A stretch of 64,000 bases of DNA from Sphaerosporella brunnea (lineage: Eukaryota; Ascomycota; Pezizomycetes; Pezizales; Pyronemataceae). A program made the position numbers and the translations under genes. The notes below the pieces were generated by a model. That model saw only the letters and a list, made by a program, of their open reading frames with translations, searched no databases and had not been told where the DNA came from. This document shows, piece after piece, positions 1-10,234 of the stretch; position 1 is the stretch's first letter; each line of letters starts with the position of its first letter. Location of the stretch: assembly GCA_008704415.1 (NCBI GenBank), contig VXIS01000058.1:1-64000 (forward strand). The letters run 5' to 3'.

Positions 1-475
1 GACGGGCTTGTTCGGTTGGGTAACGGGTTGGCTGGGCAGCAAGCTTGTTGCGGAGCTGTAGGATCCAGGTCCTCAGCTCTTCGGGCTTGGTACCGTCGAA
101 GGTCGGTGCATCGGGGAAGCCACCCGACTGGGTGCCTCCTTCGGGGTGGTCACGGATCTGGGCGGCGGCGATTGCTAGGACCTGATTCAGTTGGGCCGTG
201 AGGTCCCTTGCCTGCTGCTGGGCAGCGGCCAGGCCGGTGCGGGCTGCATCGCGTTCGAGAAGGGCTGTCCGGAGCTCAGCACGCGTCTCCTCCAGCTCCT
301 CCTCCAGGTTGGGTGGGGCTTCGCAGGCCAGGAGTTGCTGTGCCATATGGGCGAAGTCGATCAAACGTTGATCGCGCTCTTCCTGGGGGAAGCCTTCTTC
401 CGGGGGTGCCTGGGCGCCAGTTTCGATGGCTGCCCAGAGCTCCTGAGGGATTCGGAGGTCGTGGTAGGCGGCCAT
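1..475 (-). CDS. gag, N-terminal part, partial (gypsy copy 2)
   Basis: This is the first about 158 residues of the gag protein encoded in full at 22922-24193, starting at the equivalent ATG (475) and running off the left edge. The visible part contains the acidic N-terminus and a coiled-coil-like stretch rich in E, R, A and L. I see no stop codon in the visible part, so the copy may be intact beyond the window. Confidence 0.88.
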   Translation of the reverse strand, partial: MAAYHDLRIPQELWAAIETGAQAPPEEGFPQEERDQRLIDFAHMAQQLLACEAPPNLEEELEETRAELRTALLERDAARTGLAAAQQQARDLTAQLNQVLAIAAAQIRDHPEGGTQSGGFPDAPTFDGTKPEELRTWILQLRNKLAAQPTRYPTEQAR

Positions 476-554
476 GGTGTTGCAAGAGTGGGAGGGGGAG
501 GTGGCGATGTGACAGACAGAGCGAGTAGGTTAGGCTTTGGTGGACTGAACCTAG

Positions 555-1066
555 TGTAACGGAGAGGGTCGAGAACAGACTGGAGGGGCCCAAGGTACTC
601 GCGTACAGAGGGGGCAAGAACGAGAGCTGGGACAAGATCCAAAGGCAGGACAAGAGGCAGGACAAGAGGCGCGATGCGCACGGTCAGGATTCAGATTGGA
701 ACGAAGGTACTCAGATTGACATACGAAGGTTCAGTAAAGAGGAAAGGGAAAACAAACAACAAAGCGGAAGCGAAGGCCCCTTATAGCAATCACGTGACTG
801 CGGTGCGCCGCGCCACGTGGTAGCCGAATATAACCTCGGCTCGGAGCCACCCCACCGAGTCCCCCTACAGAGCCTCATCACGACACCACAAACAACCCCC
901 ACTTCCGAACCTCACCACGTGACAACCATCAACGGGGGGGTAAATTTGAGAACAGCAAATGAATCAGCATCCTTTGAAGCCTTAGATCTGAGAGTTCCAG
1001 CCGATTTCATTGAGAGTAAAAGCCGGTAGCTTAGTCGGAAGACTCCATCCAACTTGCGCCGTGACA
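555..1066 (-). repeat. 5' LTR of gypsy copy 2 (512 bp)
   Basis: The sequence starts with TGTAACGG and ends with GTGACA on the plus strand, matching the 513-bp LTRs of the complete element. Differences seen are an A-to-G change near 674 and a few changes with a one-base deletion close to the right end. It contains three CACGTG motifs, as in the other copies. Confidence 0.93.
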
Positions 1067-1440
1067 GCAAGCGTGATCGCGATGCCGCAGCAGCGCGGCT
1101 ACAGCTAAAGGGTGGAGACGACCGATGGTGGACGATGGATATGGCTAAGGCAATCAGCGTTGATGGAGCTAGGAAGCAAGAGGTAAGGTTGTGGGTGGGG
1201 ATGCCACAAACGGTTAGCTTTGCGGTAGTGGGATCAGTGGCTGGGCAGAAGCCGTAGCGGTTGCAGTGTCGTAGAGGCTTCACTCTATATATATATACTT
1301 GAAGGTAGTTGATTTCACGGAGTGTCTGTGACAGTCCTTAGGACACTTCCTAATAGAGTGGACTTATTGATGATTATACAGCCTCACTGTTGATAATCAT
1401 CAACGTCAATAAACCGTTACGTAACCCTTAAGGTACTGTA
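1067..1440. other. Non-coding stretch with a TA-dinucleotide run
   Basis: No supported gene. The open frames here are short and have no recognisable domain. A tatatatata run lies near 1286-1296. The segment separates the intact 5' LTR from decayed LTR pieces. Confidence 0.6.
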
Positions 1441-1444
1441 GACA

Positions 1445-2035
1445 TAACTCGTAAGGGGGTACCAGAAATGATACTGTGAGAGGTTGGTGCAACACTCGGC
1501 TTGGAGTCACCCCACTGAGCCTCCCTACAGAGCCTCATCGTGACACCACAAACAACCCCCCAAACCTTGTTCCGACCCTGTACTGTAACAACCCCAACTT
1601 TTGAACCTTGCCACGTGACAACCATTCCCGGGAGGATAGATCTGAGAACAGCAAAAGAATCAGCATCCTTTAAAGTCTCAGATCTGAAAGTTTCAGCCCA
1701 TTCTATAGAAAGTAAAAGCCGGTAGCTCAGTCGAAAAACTCCATCCAAACTTGCGCCGTGACAGGAACGGACTGAAGGGGTCCAAGGTACTCGCGTACAG
1801 AGGAGTAATGGACAGCTTCAGGAACAAGGGACCAGGACAAGATTCAGAGGTGAAGCGAAGTACGGTGCACAAAATTCAGGATTTAAATCTGATCCAAGAT
1901 ACTTAGATTGACATATGAAGGTTCAGTTAAGAAGAAAAGAAAGCAAACAACAAAGCTGAAGCGGAGGCTTCTCTATATAGTCCACATTACCGCGGCGCCT
2001 GACGCCACGTGCTAGCCGAACATAGCCTTTGCAAA
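1445..2035 (-). repeat. Decayed gypsy LTR pieces in swapped order
   Basis: 1445-1763 matches the right-hand part of the LTR (shared words at 1511-1555 and 1620-1763, ending in gccgtgaca). Directly after it, about 1767-2035 matches the left-hand part (tccaaggtactcgcgtacag, then the gacatatgaaggttcagt and ccacgtg sections). Divergence from the intact LTRs is high and rich in transitions, as expected for old RIP-affected copies. The order, LTR end then LTR start, means two LTRs sat tail to head, or one was rearranged. Confidence 0.8.
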
Positions 2036-3040
2036 GCTGTAACAAGGACCCGTATTAGAATTAGCAGACATCATTGTTAGGATATTATAAGGTTCACCCT
2101 TAACAATTTTATCATTACTTTCAACCACATTCGTTTGAAACCTTTATTTTACATTTAACTTCGCGTAAATATACTCGTACCATTTGCAAATCTCCATCAA
2201 TAATGTATTTAAAAGCTCTTCATCTAATAAGTGTCTTTTCTACTTAAAGAATTATTATTAGATTTATCTTTCTTGTATGTAATTTAGTGACTCTAGTGGG
2301 TTTTACATGCAAGCTAGTATAGCTTAGCACATTAACTTCGTATTTTAGATGTCTAAAAATGATTCCATTGCAAAGCTCACTGCTCAGAGTCACTTGGTGT
2401 CCTAAAGATACTATCAGTAAACAGCACATACCTAAATATTGTTTTAAACCGTTAAATTTTATCTCTTTCATCACAATGTTTTCAATATTTACTCATTTGC
2501 TGTCGCACCCTTTTTGACCTTACAATAATTTTTTATTGAACACTTGCCAAAAAGGTCAGTATATTTCTACAACTTTGTCGGTCCAAAAAAGGAAGGTGTC
2601 TTATAAGTGAGTTTTTACGGTAGCCATTCTTATCATAAAAGACTTCATATGCTGTCACCAACCTAACGGAGTTAGACTTCGGTAATAAGACTATCTCCGT
2701 TTTAAACGTAATTGTGATAATGTAAGACATAAAACAATCGGCTTTAACTGTTATTATCTCCGTTTCCTCCGAAAACAACTACTTAAATTCAAATCACATC
2801 CAAAGGTTGTTTAGACTCTTATAATCCGCCATTTGTCTTGTCAGCTTTATTTTCGATTGATTTTATCATCTCTTATTGAAATATTTACTACTATATTTTT
2901 TAGTAAATGTTTTTGGCTTTTGTTTAACAATCGCTTGCACCGTATCAAACAAGAGCTTGTTTTATCTCAACAGGTTGTTGAAAGGTAGTTGTTGATTTCA
3001 ACTCCTTTGTTCAACTTTCTAATGCTGAAGCTTGTTTTGT
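2036..3040. other. AT-rich gene-free stretch, probably RIP-mutated remnant
   Basis: Base composition drops sharply to mostly A/T, with frequent TA steps and stops in all frames. It adjoins the decayed LTR pieces. I see no gene or recognisable element. The abrupt change from the GC-rich neighbours fits repeat-induced point mutation of a former transposon. Confidence 0.6.
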
Positions 3041-3065
3041 TTTGTTGTCAACACAGGTTCCAAAA

Positions 3066-3356
3066 ATGGCAGCATCTGCTAGTCTTCCCGCATCGGCATC
3101 CGGCCAATCCTCCACTGCCAACACTAGCGTGCCGTTTCCCGCCATAGCCGACAACGTCTATTCGCCAGCCGCAAGCGAGGACGTCGAGATGTCGGATGCG
3201 CCGGCCTTTGCTCACGACCACCACGAAGCCCGCGCGTGGCTCCAGCAACTGCATGGCGATATGGAATTGCTCGGGTTTGACGAGGAGAAGAAGCGGTTCT
3301 TCATGTGGGCGGCGTTGATGTGGATTTCTGGTGCTAGGGCTAGGGTGGCCGCTTGA
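3066..3356 (+). CDS. Small hypothetical protein (97 aa)
   Basis: I do not recognise this protein. The ATG at 3066 (aaaaATGGCA) has a better context than the in-frame ATG at 3042, which lies before a possible acceptor (acacag). The first half is rich in Ala, Ser and Pro; a short acidic run with DVEMSD follows, then a predicted helix with a charged, tryptophan-containing tail (ARAWLQQLH, then EEKKRFFMWAALMW). Codon use is GC-rich, unlike the AT-rich DNA just upstream, which supports a host origin. It could be an orphan protein or the terminal exon of a longer gene. Confidence 0.45.
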   Translation: MAASASLPASASGQSSTANTSVPFPAIADNVYSPAASEDVEMSDAPAFAHDHHEARAWLQQLHGDMELLGFDEEKKRFFMWAALMWISGARARVAA

Positions 3357-3821
3357 GAGTGCTTTTGTAGGTCCGGGTTGTGGAATGTGGGGTTCGGATG
3401 GTTGGATGTTGGAGCATCCAGGATGCGCTGGCGAGTTTTGTTTGTTTGTTCGTTCTGCTGGGGGATTTGTTTTTGCACTTCTGTCTGCAGCTGCCGCTCC
3501 TTGTTCTGTGTGGCTTTTGTTGCTCTCCGGAGCACAATTTATACCAATAAAACGTAGCGAGCCCTGCTTAACAGGACTCTTTTTAACCATCACCCATCGC
3601 GGGAGTAGGTGCTTCCGGCCGCGGTAAATGTTCATAAGCGCCGGCTTGAAGACTAGTTACACATGGGTATACTCCATCGTCACCACAATTCTATGCTCCA
3701 AGACTGTGAAGTCCGAGTTTCCAAGCATTGAATGCTCCCAATCCCACCACTAAAAGGCACATCTTTGATCTTGCTTCGTCCAAACCACCCAAAGGTCCAC
3801 CACCCACGACAACCCCCAACC
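3357..3821. other. Intergenic, nothing recognised
   Basis: No supported gene. Short overlapping open frames on both strands lack domains and good start contexts. Confidence 0.5.
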
Positions 3822-4277
3822 ATGGTGGTCAAATCCCACCCGCCACCATCCGCTACCTCCACCTCCTCCTTCACCTCCACGGCCTGCGCCAGCGGATGTT
3901 CCGCAGCGATGACGACGACGATATTCGACATCACCAGCACACTCCACGACTCCTGGCACGACGCTCCGACAACCCTCACAACCTCCATCACATCCGTCAG
4001 CAGCATAAAACTCACAGCAACAACTACCTCAGGCGTGCCGACAGCGACGGCAAGCTCGAGCAAGAAGAAGCCGCCGCCATCGTCCGAAACTCTACACGTG
4101 CCGCCGCCGGATCACTTTGTTTGTTACCGGACGTACAACGGTCACCCTGTGAGCCTGTGGCAGCAGACGGGGTGCTGGGAGTGGAGGGTCGTGTTTACGG
4201 TCATGATCATCTTGGCGACTGCGCCCGGGATCTGGTTGGGGCGGGCGGCTGTTGTGGGAGGGTTGATTTACGATTGA
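3822..4277 (+). CDS. Small Ser/Thr-rich protein with C-terminal membrane segment (151 aa)
   Basis: I do not recognise a family. The chosen ATG (ccaaccATGG) has a strong context; the open frame extends upstream but with a proline-rich, unlikely N-terminus. Residues about 5-100 are rich in Ser, Thr and Pro. Residues about 125-148 form one hydrophobic segment (VVFTVMIILATAPGIWLG), followed directly by the C-terminus, so this would be a tail-anchored or type I membrane protein without an obvious signal peptide. An upstream exon supplying a signal peptide cannot be excluded. Confidence 0.4.
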   Translation: MVVKSHPPPSATSTSSFTSTACASGCSAAMTTTIFDITSTLHDSWHDAPTTLTTSITSVSSIKLTATTTSGVPTATASSSKKKPPPSSETLHVPPPDHFVCYRTYNGHPVSLWQQTGCWEWRVVFTVMIILATAPGIWLGRAAVVGGLIYD

Positions 4278-4362
4278 GAGGGGGGGTAGACGGTGGGGAG
4301 GCGGAGAGATGGCGGGTCAGAGATGGATGATGGATGGATGGATGGAGAATTTTATTCTGCGA

Positions 4363-6203
4363 TTACATATCCGCCAGTAATGCGAACATATTGGCCTTGT
4401 CTACCACCGCGGAATTTTTCTTCCGCTTCTGTTTTTTCGTCGTCGAGCTCGCTGCTTTCGGATCCTGGGCTGAGCTTGGTCGCTTGCGAGCCGGATTCAC
4501 TGCTTCTTGCTCTTCCTCTTCCTCTTCCCCTTCCTCCTTCGATTGTTCCTCCTCCTTTTCTTGGTCTTCACGGGCTTGAAGCGCAGCTTTATAGGTCGCA
4601 AGCGCCTCCTTCGCTGCCTCTACTGCGCTGGTTGTTTGCCCATCCAATGCTGCCAGAAACACAGCTCCATCTAGCAATCCCTCTTTACCCACATCGGGCA
4701 ACCCCCGCAACACCTGCGCCTCCTCCATGTCCAAAAACGCCAGCACCTCCCTCAGCAGCAGCAACGAATACCAGCCGGCCTGCACCGATGCAAACAAATG
4801 CACCAGATCCCACGTCCACTTCTGTCTTGACTGCGATTCAGCAGGTTCAGGAAGCAGTGACGTCGCAGCAGCGGTAAGCTCCCGCAGTGATGGACCGGGC
4901 TGGTTCCGGTCGGCAGCGACGGTTACGATGAGGTTTAGGATGGTGGCAGCGTACCAAGATCTAGGGTTCTCTTGCGCTGCCTGGGTAAGGTGAAGAAGGA
5001 GCCCTTTGGGCGGTTCGCACGCAATAGAGGTCTCGGTTATCCTCGTTCCACGCCGGAAGACTTCTGCGACTTCGCCGTTCGGGAATAGAAGTCTGTATGC
5101 CAGTTGCCGTACACCGGCGCCAACCTCCCACGCCGGAGCCCGCTGCGGGTCCTCGTTGAGGAATGGAAGATACATTTTCCTCTCCTTCACACCCTTCCTC
5201 GCAAGAAACAGCAACTCCCCAATCCTCGGCTCGACTACCAACCTCCCGGCCTCTTGAGGCAAAGAAGGGAGTTCATACTCCCGTCTGAAAGCCTTAGACA
5301 CTTTCTCGCCTCCTGCTCCCTGCGCACGCCGGAGTTCTATCCTTTGCAATAGATCCAAGATCTGGTTTAGCGAGGAGAAACCAGTGTTGACTTCCGTTTG
5401 CCATGCGATTTCCAGAAGCGGAAACTTCAACGCTGCTCGAATATCGTGTGGCCGGAATATGCGCGCGGTAACGCCAGAGGAAGTGAAGGAAAGATCTTGC
5501 ATCATCATCACGCCCCAGCCCTTGACCGAGTCGCCAAAAACTAGAAGGTCCGAGTCGCCGGTAAGGACAATCCCGCCGCGCTGGATGGCCCACGACGCAA
5601 GGAAAGGATCCGCCTCCCCCAGAACAGTTTCGGTGAGGTGTTTGTAGACTTCATGCTCTCGAAGGCATGCGAGCGCTGCGGCGACTATGAAAGGTGGAGC
5701 GGCAAGGTGTTGCGTTCGTGAGGCGAAAGCATTTTCGCGGGTAGGCGAGAAGAAAGTTTCCGGGTTGTCAATTACTGCCGGCGCGCCGGAGCGGAGAGAA
5801 GGATTGGCGCTACGATATGCGCGGAGCTTGCGAAGGGAATCCTCGAGGCGGGAGATTCGCGTCGGGATTTTGGAGGCCGGGAGTGCCGAGTCAAAGAGGA
5901 TTTTCTGGCTATTGAGTTGTTTATCAGCCCCACGGGCTAGGAGGCGCAGAGGGGGGGAGGGGACATGGTAAATCCGCTGCTCTCGAGCCGGGAGAGGTAG
6001 CTGAGGAAAGCGGCGGCAAAGACGCGGTATGGAAGGGTAGTTTCAAAGGCGTTGCCGCTTCTGGTGAGAGAGTTGAAGAGGTGGTGGTAGATGTGGTGAC
6101 AGAGTGCTGGGCCGTCGATGTAGAGCGAGGTTGGATTTCCAGCGCTGAAGGTTTCGGGACGCGAGTAGGGGCGGAGATGCGTGTAGAGGTGGCGGATACC
6201 CAT
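4363..6203 (-). CDS. Asteroid-type XPG/FEN-fold protein (about 594 aa, 2 exons)
   Basis: Two exons: 6203-5965 and 5908-4363, with a 56-bp intron (5964-5909) that has a CTGAT branch-like site. Joining them gives an intact frame of 595 codons. The N-terminus MGIRHLYTHL is the typical start of XPG N domains, and starting there ignores an in-frame extension upstream. Exon 2 carries the XPG-I signature, with GEADPFLASWA near residue 178 and TGDSDLLVFG near 197. This is the family of Asteroid/ASTE1 (XPG_2), related to structure-specific 5' nucleases. The acidic residues of the core are present, but whether it cleaves DNA is not shown. The C-terminal 60 residues hold an acidic run and a basic stretch (KKQKRKK) that could be a nuclear localisation signal. 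Confidence 0.82.
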
Positions 6204-6748
6204 AGCGTCCGTCGAGTTGCAAGCGGGCAGGAAGAGCCGTTGGAGATTTTCGGCGGGGCAGGGCCGGGTAAGCTTAACCAGTGCGGCTCTGTCACCGCAG
6301 CGGAGCCGCGTGCTCGCCTCGTTGCACCACTCTATGCTCAAGGAGAGGTTTAACCCGTGTAGAAGATGCTTAGTCAAAGGTCGTGGTTTAATAGTCTTTT
6401 ATTCAACGTTTGGCAATTATTTTATTCGACGTTTTACAGTATTTTCTTGGGCGTTTAACCTGGACAGAACATTATTTGTTGTTTGACACTGGGGGTATTT
6501 AGATCGCGAAAGTATGGCAAGATCTATGGGTATACACTATAAGTCCCGGATACGTGCCGTTCTGGATGCCCCATTTGTTTTATCAACATTTTGAGGCCCG
6601 GAATCATCACAATACAAGGACACCTGGATTGGGTTATCCTATCCAATTGCCCGGCGCCCACGCTTTGCTCCATTTCAGGTCAAGTAAAGTTATAAATAAT
6701 TCTATCTACGCGACAAATAGAAACGTGAGCACTCTCAATATGGTATAA
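6204..6748. other. Intergenic between the Asteroid and HET genes
   Basis: The Asteroid gene starts at 6203 and the HET gene ends at 6749, both on the minus strand, so this interval holds the HET gene's downstream region and the Asteroid promoter. An open frame continues upstream of the Asteroid ATG to 6377, but family members start at MGI/MGV. Nothing else recognised. Confidence 0.5.
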
Positions 6749-9201
6749 TTATGCCAATACAATTTCCTTCCATTGGGGTCCCGGGCTCAGTGCCTGCTTT
6801 AGAGCACGCCTATAAAGCCCACCGATAGCCACTCGCTCCGCCCATTCCCCACACCACTGTGTCAACATCACGTTATAAATATTCCACTCGCCGACATCCT
6901 GTTCATCCTCGTACTTGGCGGCCTCCACAACGGCATTGTACCCCTCCTCTTTCAGCGCTAAATCCTTTCCCTCAGACAACAACAAAAGCTCGTGCTCCCC
7001 AGGAGCGTTCTTGCTGTACCAATCAGCTGGGACAAAAATCTTCCCCGCCAGGAGGCCATTACGATCTAAAATATCGCAATAGCAGTAGCCTCTCGCCGTG
7101 CCACGGGCCTCCTTTCCAGCTGAGATATAGAAGGTCGCAGAAACAGTCCAGAACTGCAAAAAACCCGTTGCTGGGACCGAGCTGAGAGGGTCGATGTATT
7201 TTGGCGGCTCCTTCAAGATCCGTAGCGTCGGCTTGGTTCTGGTGCAGTTCAAGAATGGGAACCGCTGTTGATTGAGTGCCGGGCCACCGTAGAGATTAGT
7301 AGTGCTCGACGATGCAGTTTCGGGCGCAGTAAAAAGGAGCCGGCAATCAGTGCTGTCGATGTTGCGATGATACCATATGATCCAGGTGTGAGTTGATAGC
7401 CAAGTGCCCACTTTTTCCAATGTGCCCAATCCAAACGTCGCAAGCTGCACACGCCCCACCCACCCCGCCCACGACCAACTCGGAGCCCCCGATCTTCGTT
7501 GGGCTTTCCCATCTCTTGCATCCCAGAGCAGAGCCCAATCAAAGACTACCTCTGGCAAACCAAAGCACCAGTCCGATTCCAGCTCTGGACCAAGACATCG
7601 CGATAGCCCGGCGAAGGCGTTGAAGATATCCGAATGATACGTGAGCGAACGGCCCGAATATTCCCAAAGAGTCCCGACGTAGGCACCGATAGGATCTATA
7701 TCTGGAGCGCCTGATATACGTTTTCCGCTCGAGTGGTGAGAAGCTATGATGCTCTCATCCTCCATGACAATATCTTCCCGCCATGCCGTGTCGCGGCATT
7801 TGAACACGATTTGTCCATCTAGGAAGAGGAGACAACGTTTGGAGAAGAATCGCTCCTGGTAGCTTTTTTTTGATCAGTTCGGATTGAAAAAAAAAAACTT
7901 TGATGACGCACAGATTGAACATACGTCCACGCTCTGCTGTCGTAGACAGACCTATCCAAAGTGTCGGACCAATGAGGCGGAGCAGAAAGCCTGAGCTCAG
8001 CGGCAACTTCCTCGATGACTTGCTGCACACCTCGCGAGTTTGGGCCGACTCCCGGCAAGCCAGCGTTCGCATTATCCCCCGTAGCTGCAACAACTGTAAG
8101 AAACGCACCACCGTAGACCAAATCCATGGCAGCGATAGCCTCTGTCTTAGTATCCAAGTCGTCTTGAACAATGCACAAGCTATCCACCCAAAGATACCGC
8201 ATTCCCAGTCTCTGGGTCAATTCCATAGCGTCTGCAATCGTCTTTGGAATCCGATCACGGACCCTCGCCAGCCCACCACGTTTTTCAAATGCCTGAACAT
8301 TCTTTTTGACCGTGTTTAGCGAATCGACCCTTCCCCACACATAGCTCAACGCCAGATACTTGCACTTCTTGGGTGCGCGGACAAGACATTGCCGGCACAC
8401 ATCGATGAGGCGAAACCAAGCCATTTCTGTGGGATCATGACGAAGCGGCACAACAGGCTCTTCGCATTCGCTTCCATGCCAGGTCTCGCACATCTGGATC
8501 CAGCGCTTCACCAGGCGGAAATCAATCTGCTCTTGCTGGAGAGGCCGTCCCAAAAACAGCTTTAAAGGCCCAGGCGCATCGTTACCCATGAGCACGATAT
8601 GAGCCCGGTCGTTTGTCAACATCCCCAAAGTAGCCGAGCCCTCAGCCCGTTCGATATGTGTGACGATACCCAAACACCGCACTTGGGGCACCTCCGACGA
8701 CGCTGTAGTCAACCCGTCTAAGCCCCAAAAAAGCTGAACTTTAACTCTGACCCCGCTGGGGGCAGCGGCTTGAAGGCGGTGGCCTCCGCATGCGGCGAGG
8801 ACCAGGCGGCAGAGCGGACATTTGGGCTTGTTGATGATTTCGTCCAAGAAGCCGAGTTCTCTGATGGCCGCGAATTCGGCATCATCGTCGCCAGGCTGGA
8901 TAACGAATTTGGCGCGCGTGATCTCCAGGGCTTCGCACACGTCGCAAAGGACGCGTTCCCCTGATAATGCATACGATGGAATCGGTCGCAACGGCGGAAT
9001 CGCCTTTCGCTCACCGGCAAGAGGGAGCCCTAAAAGTCGTTTCGTTGAAACGATGAGTTGGGAGAGTTTTCCTGAGGCCCCGATCTCGTCGTCTGAAATT
9101 TCGGATTCGTTGTCATCCTCATGATCGTGTTCGGACAGTGATGTATCGTTGCAGCTTCCAGTCTCTGGCACGAATCCACAAGCGCTGAGCAGACGCTTCA
9201 T
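6749..9201 (-). CDS. HET-domain protein (about 796 aa, 2 exons)
   Basis: Two exons: 9201-7925 and 7862-6749. The 62-bp intron (7924-7863) starts GTATGT and ends AAG, and the join restores the conserved WTYQERFFS block of HET proteins. The total of 797 codons is in frame. Residues about 85-140 hold two Cys pairs (CDVC, CPLC) seen at the N-terminus of many HET proteins. The HET domain spans about 280-430, with KYLALSYVWG, IPKTIADAM, RYLWVDSLCI and a VVAATG block. HET proteins cause cell death in heterokaryon incompatibility when triggered by a non-self partner. The C-terminal 340 residues carry the WSWAGW motif common downstream of HET domains and no separate sensor domain. No classic partner gene is adjacent. 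Confidence 0.9.
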
Positions 9202-10234
9202 ATCGAAGGACTAGAGTCGAGGAAGTATTCGAGGACCAGGCAATAACTCGCTTTAACGAACAGAGCGGGGAAAGATGCTGCCTGGTGACCGGGGTTGCAG
9301 TGCACGTGATCATAATATTGCGGGCCCAAGTCTGTTTGGTAAGGCCCCGATCATGAATCCTGAACTGTCATGAAGCCATGGCCAAATACTCTCTGATGAG
9401 CTTTGCAGGGGGCACTATTCGCCTCGCAAAGTCATCGTTTTTCTTGCAGCTGGCCACGCAGTGAACGGTTAGATTGAGCCGGAGATCACGTGGTGAGCTG
9501 AGCAGATTCCCGATGATCGATTGCCTGCAGCTTCAAGTACGGGGCAGGCATTTATCTAGAACCAAAAAATGCGGGTCGGCGAGATCTCACGAGACTTTCC
9601 CGATGAACCCCAATTGAGCTCAAGGATTTCCTCTTCGAGTAGGTTTCAGCCACTTGCTGCAGTTGCATCTTTTGGTTGCAAGTGCCGGTCCCGAGTAGCC
9701 TTGCGTGTTTACAAAAGGCGTCCTTAGGGACTTTCCGTTAGGCTAACAGCGCCGATCGTGTTTGTTGAAGCCGCTCCGTACACATCAGCAGAGTCGTGGG
9801 TGCATACGAGATGGCTGACATCTGGGCGGGGCATAAGCGACCAAATCAACCATCTCTGCATATGCGTGCGCAGTGCGCTCAGATGTGAGCACACGCAACG
9901 TTCAGCTGAAGTCGTCCGCACGCGCACCCCACACGCCCACAGGCAGAATTTCTTATCGATAACTTGAAAGACAAATTCTTCATTGGTGCGGTGAGACATG
10001 GGTCAAAGGTAGCTAAGTCTTGTGGGTGGGTAAGATGCAGTCGCAAAAAGCCGTCTTGTCGCATTCACGAGTCGGGGCGATGCGCAGATTCAGTCGCGCT
10101 GGTGTGTGCGGGGTCGGAGTACCCGCGTACGGAGCGCAGGGAGCGTTTTTTTACCATGCCCACAAAAACACGAGGTGTGCCCGAGTTAACGTCGTTAATT
10201 TGATCTAACTTAATATCCATTTGCTTTTGAGAAA
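9202..10234. other. Intergenic, about 1 kb
   Basis: This is the shared upstream region of the divergent HET (minus) and C2H2 (plus) genes. No supported ORF. 9860-9930 is rich in alternating purine/pyrimidine words such as gcatatgcgtgcgcagtgcg. Confidence 0.55.

Larger units (their letters stand above)
1..1066 (-). mobile_element. Ty3/gypsy chromovirus copy 2, 5' end only, cut by the window edge
   Basis: Bases 1-1066 repeat the 5' end of the complete gypsy element at 18641-24785 (offset 23718), with only a handful of substitutions and one missing base near the LTR end. It contains the 5' LTR (555-1066) and the first part of gag, then leaves the window on the left. The base after the LTR begins gcaag, which would be one copy of a 5-bp target duplication; its partner is outside the window. 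The high similarity suggests two recently active members of one family in this region. Confidence 0.93.

Noticed and set aside
191..559. Plus-strand open frames over the gag region (also at 23909-24277)
   Set aside because: They are opposite-strand shadows of the gypsy gag gene.
817..1029. A 70-codon open frame on the plus strand, repeated at 18903 and 24535
   Set aside because: It lies inside the LTR in every copy, is antisense to the element, and has no domain. Its conservation reflects the young LTR, not coding function.
6204..6377. Longer start for the Asteroid gene
   Set aside because: XPG N domains begin with MGI/MGV, which is found at 6203.
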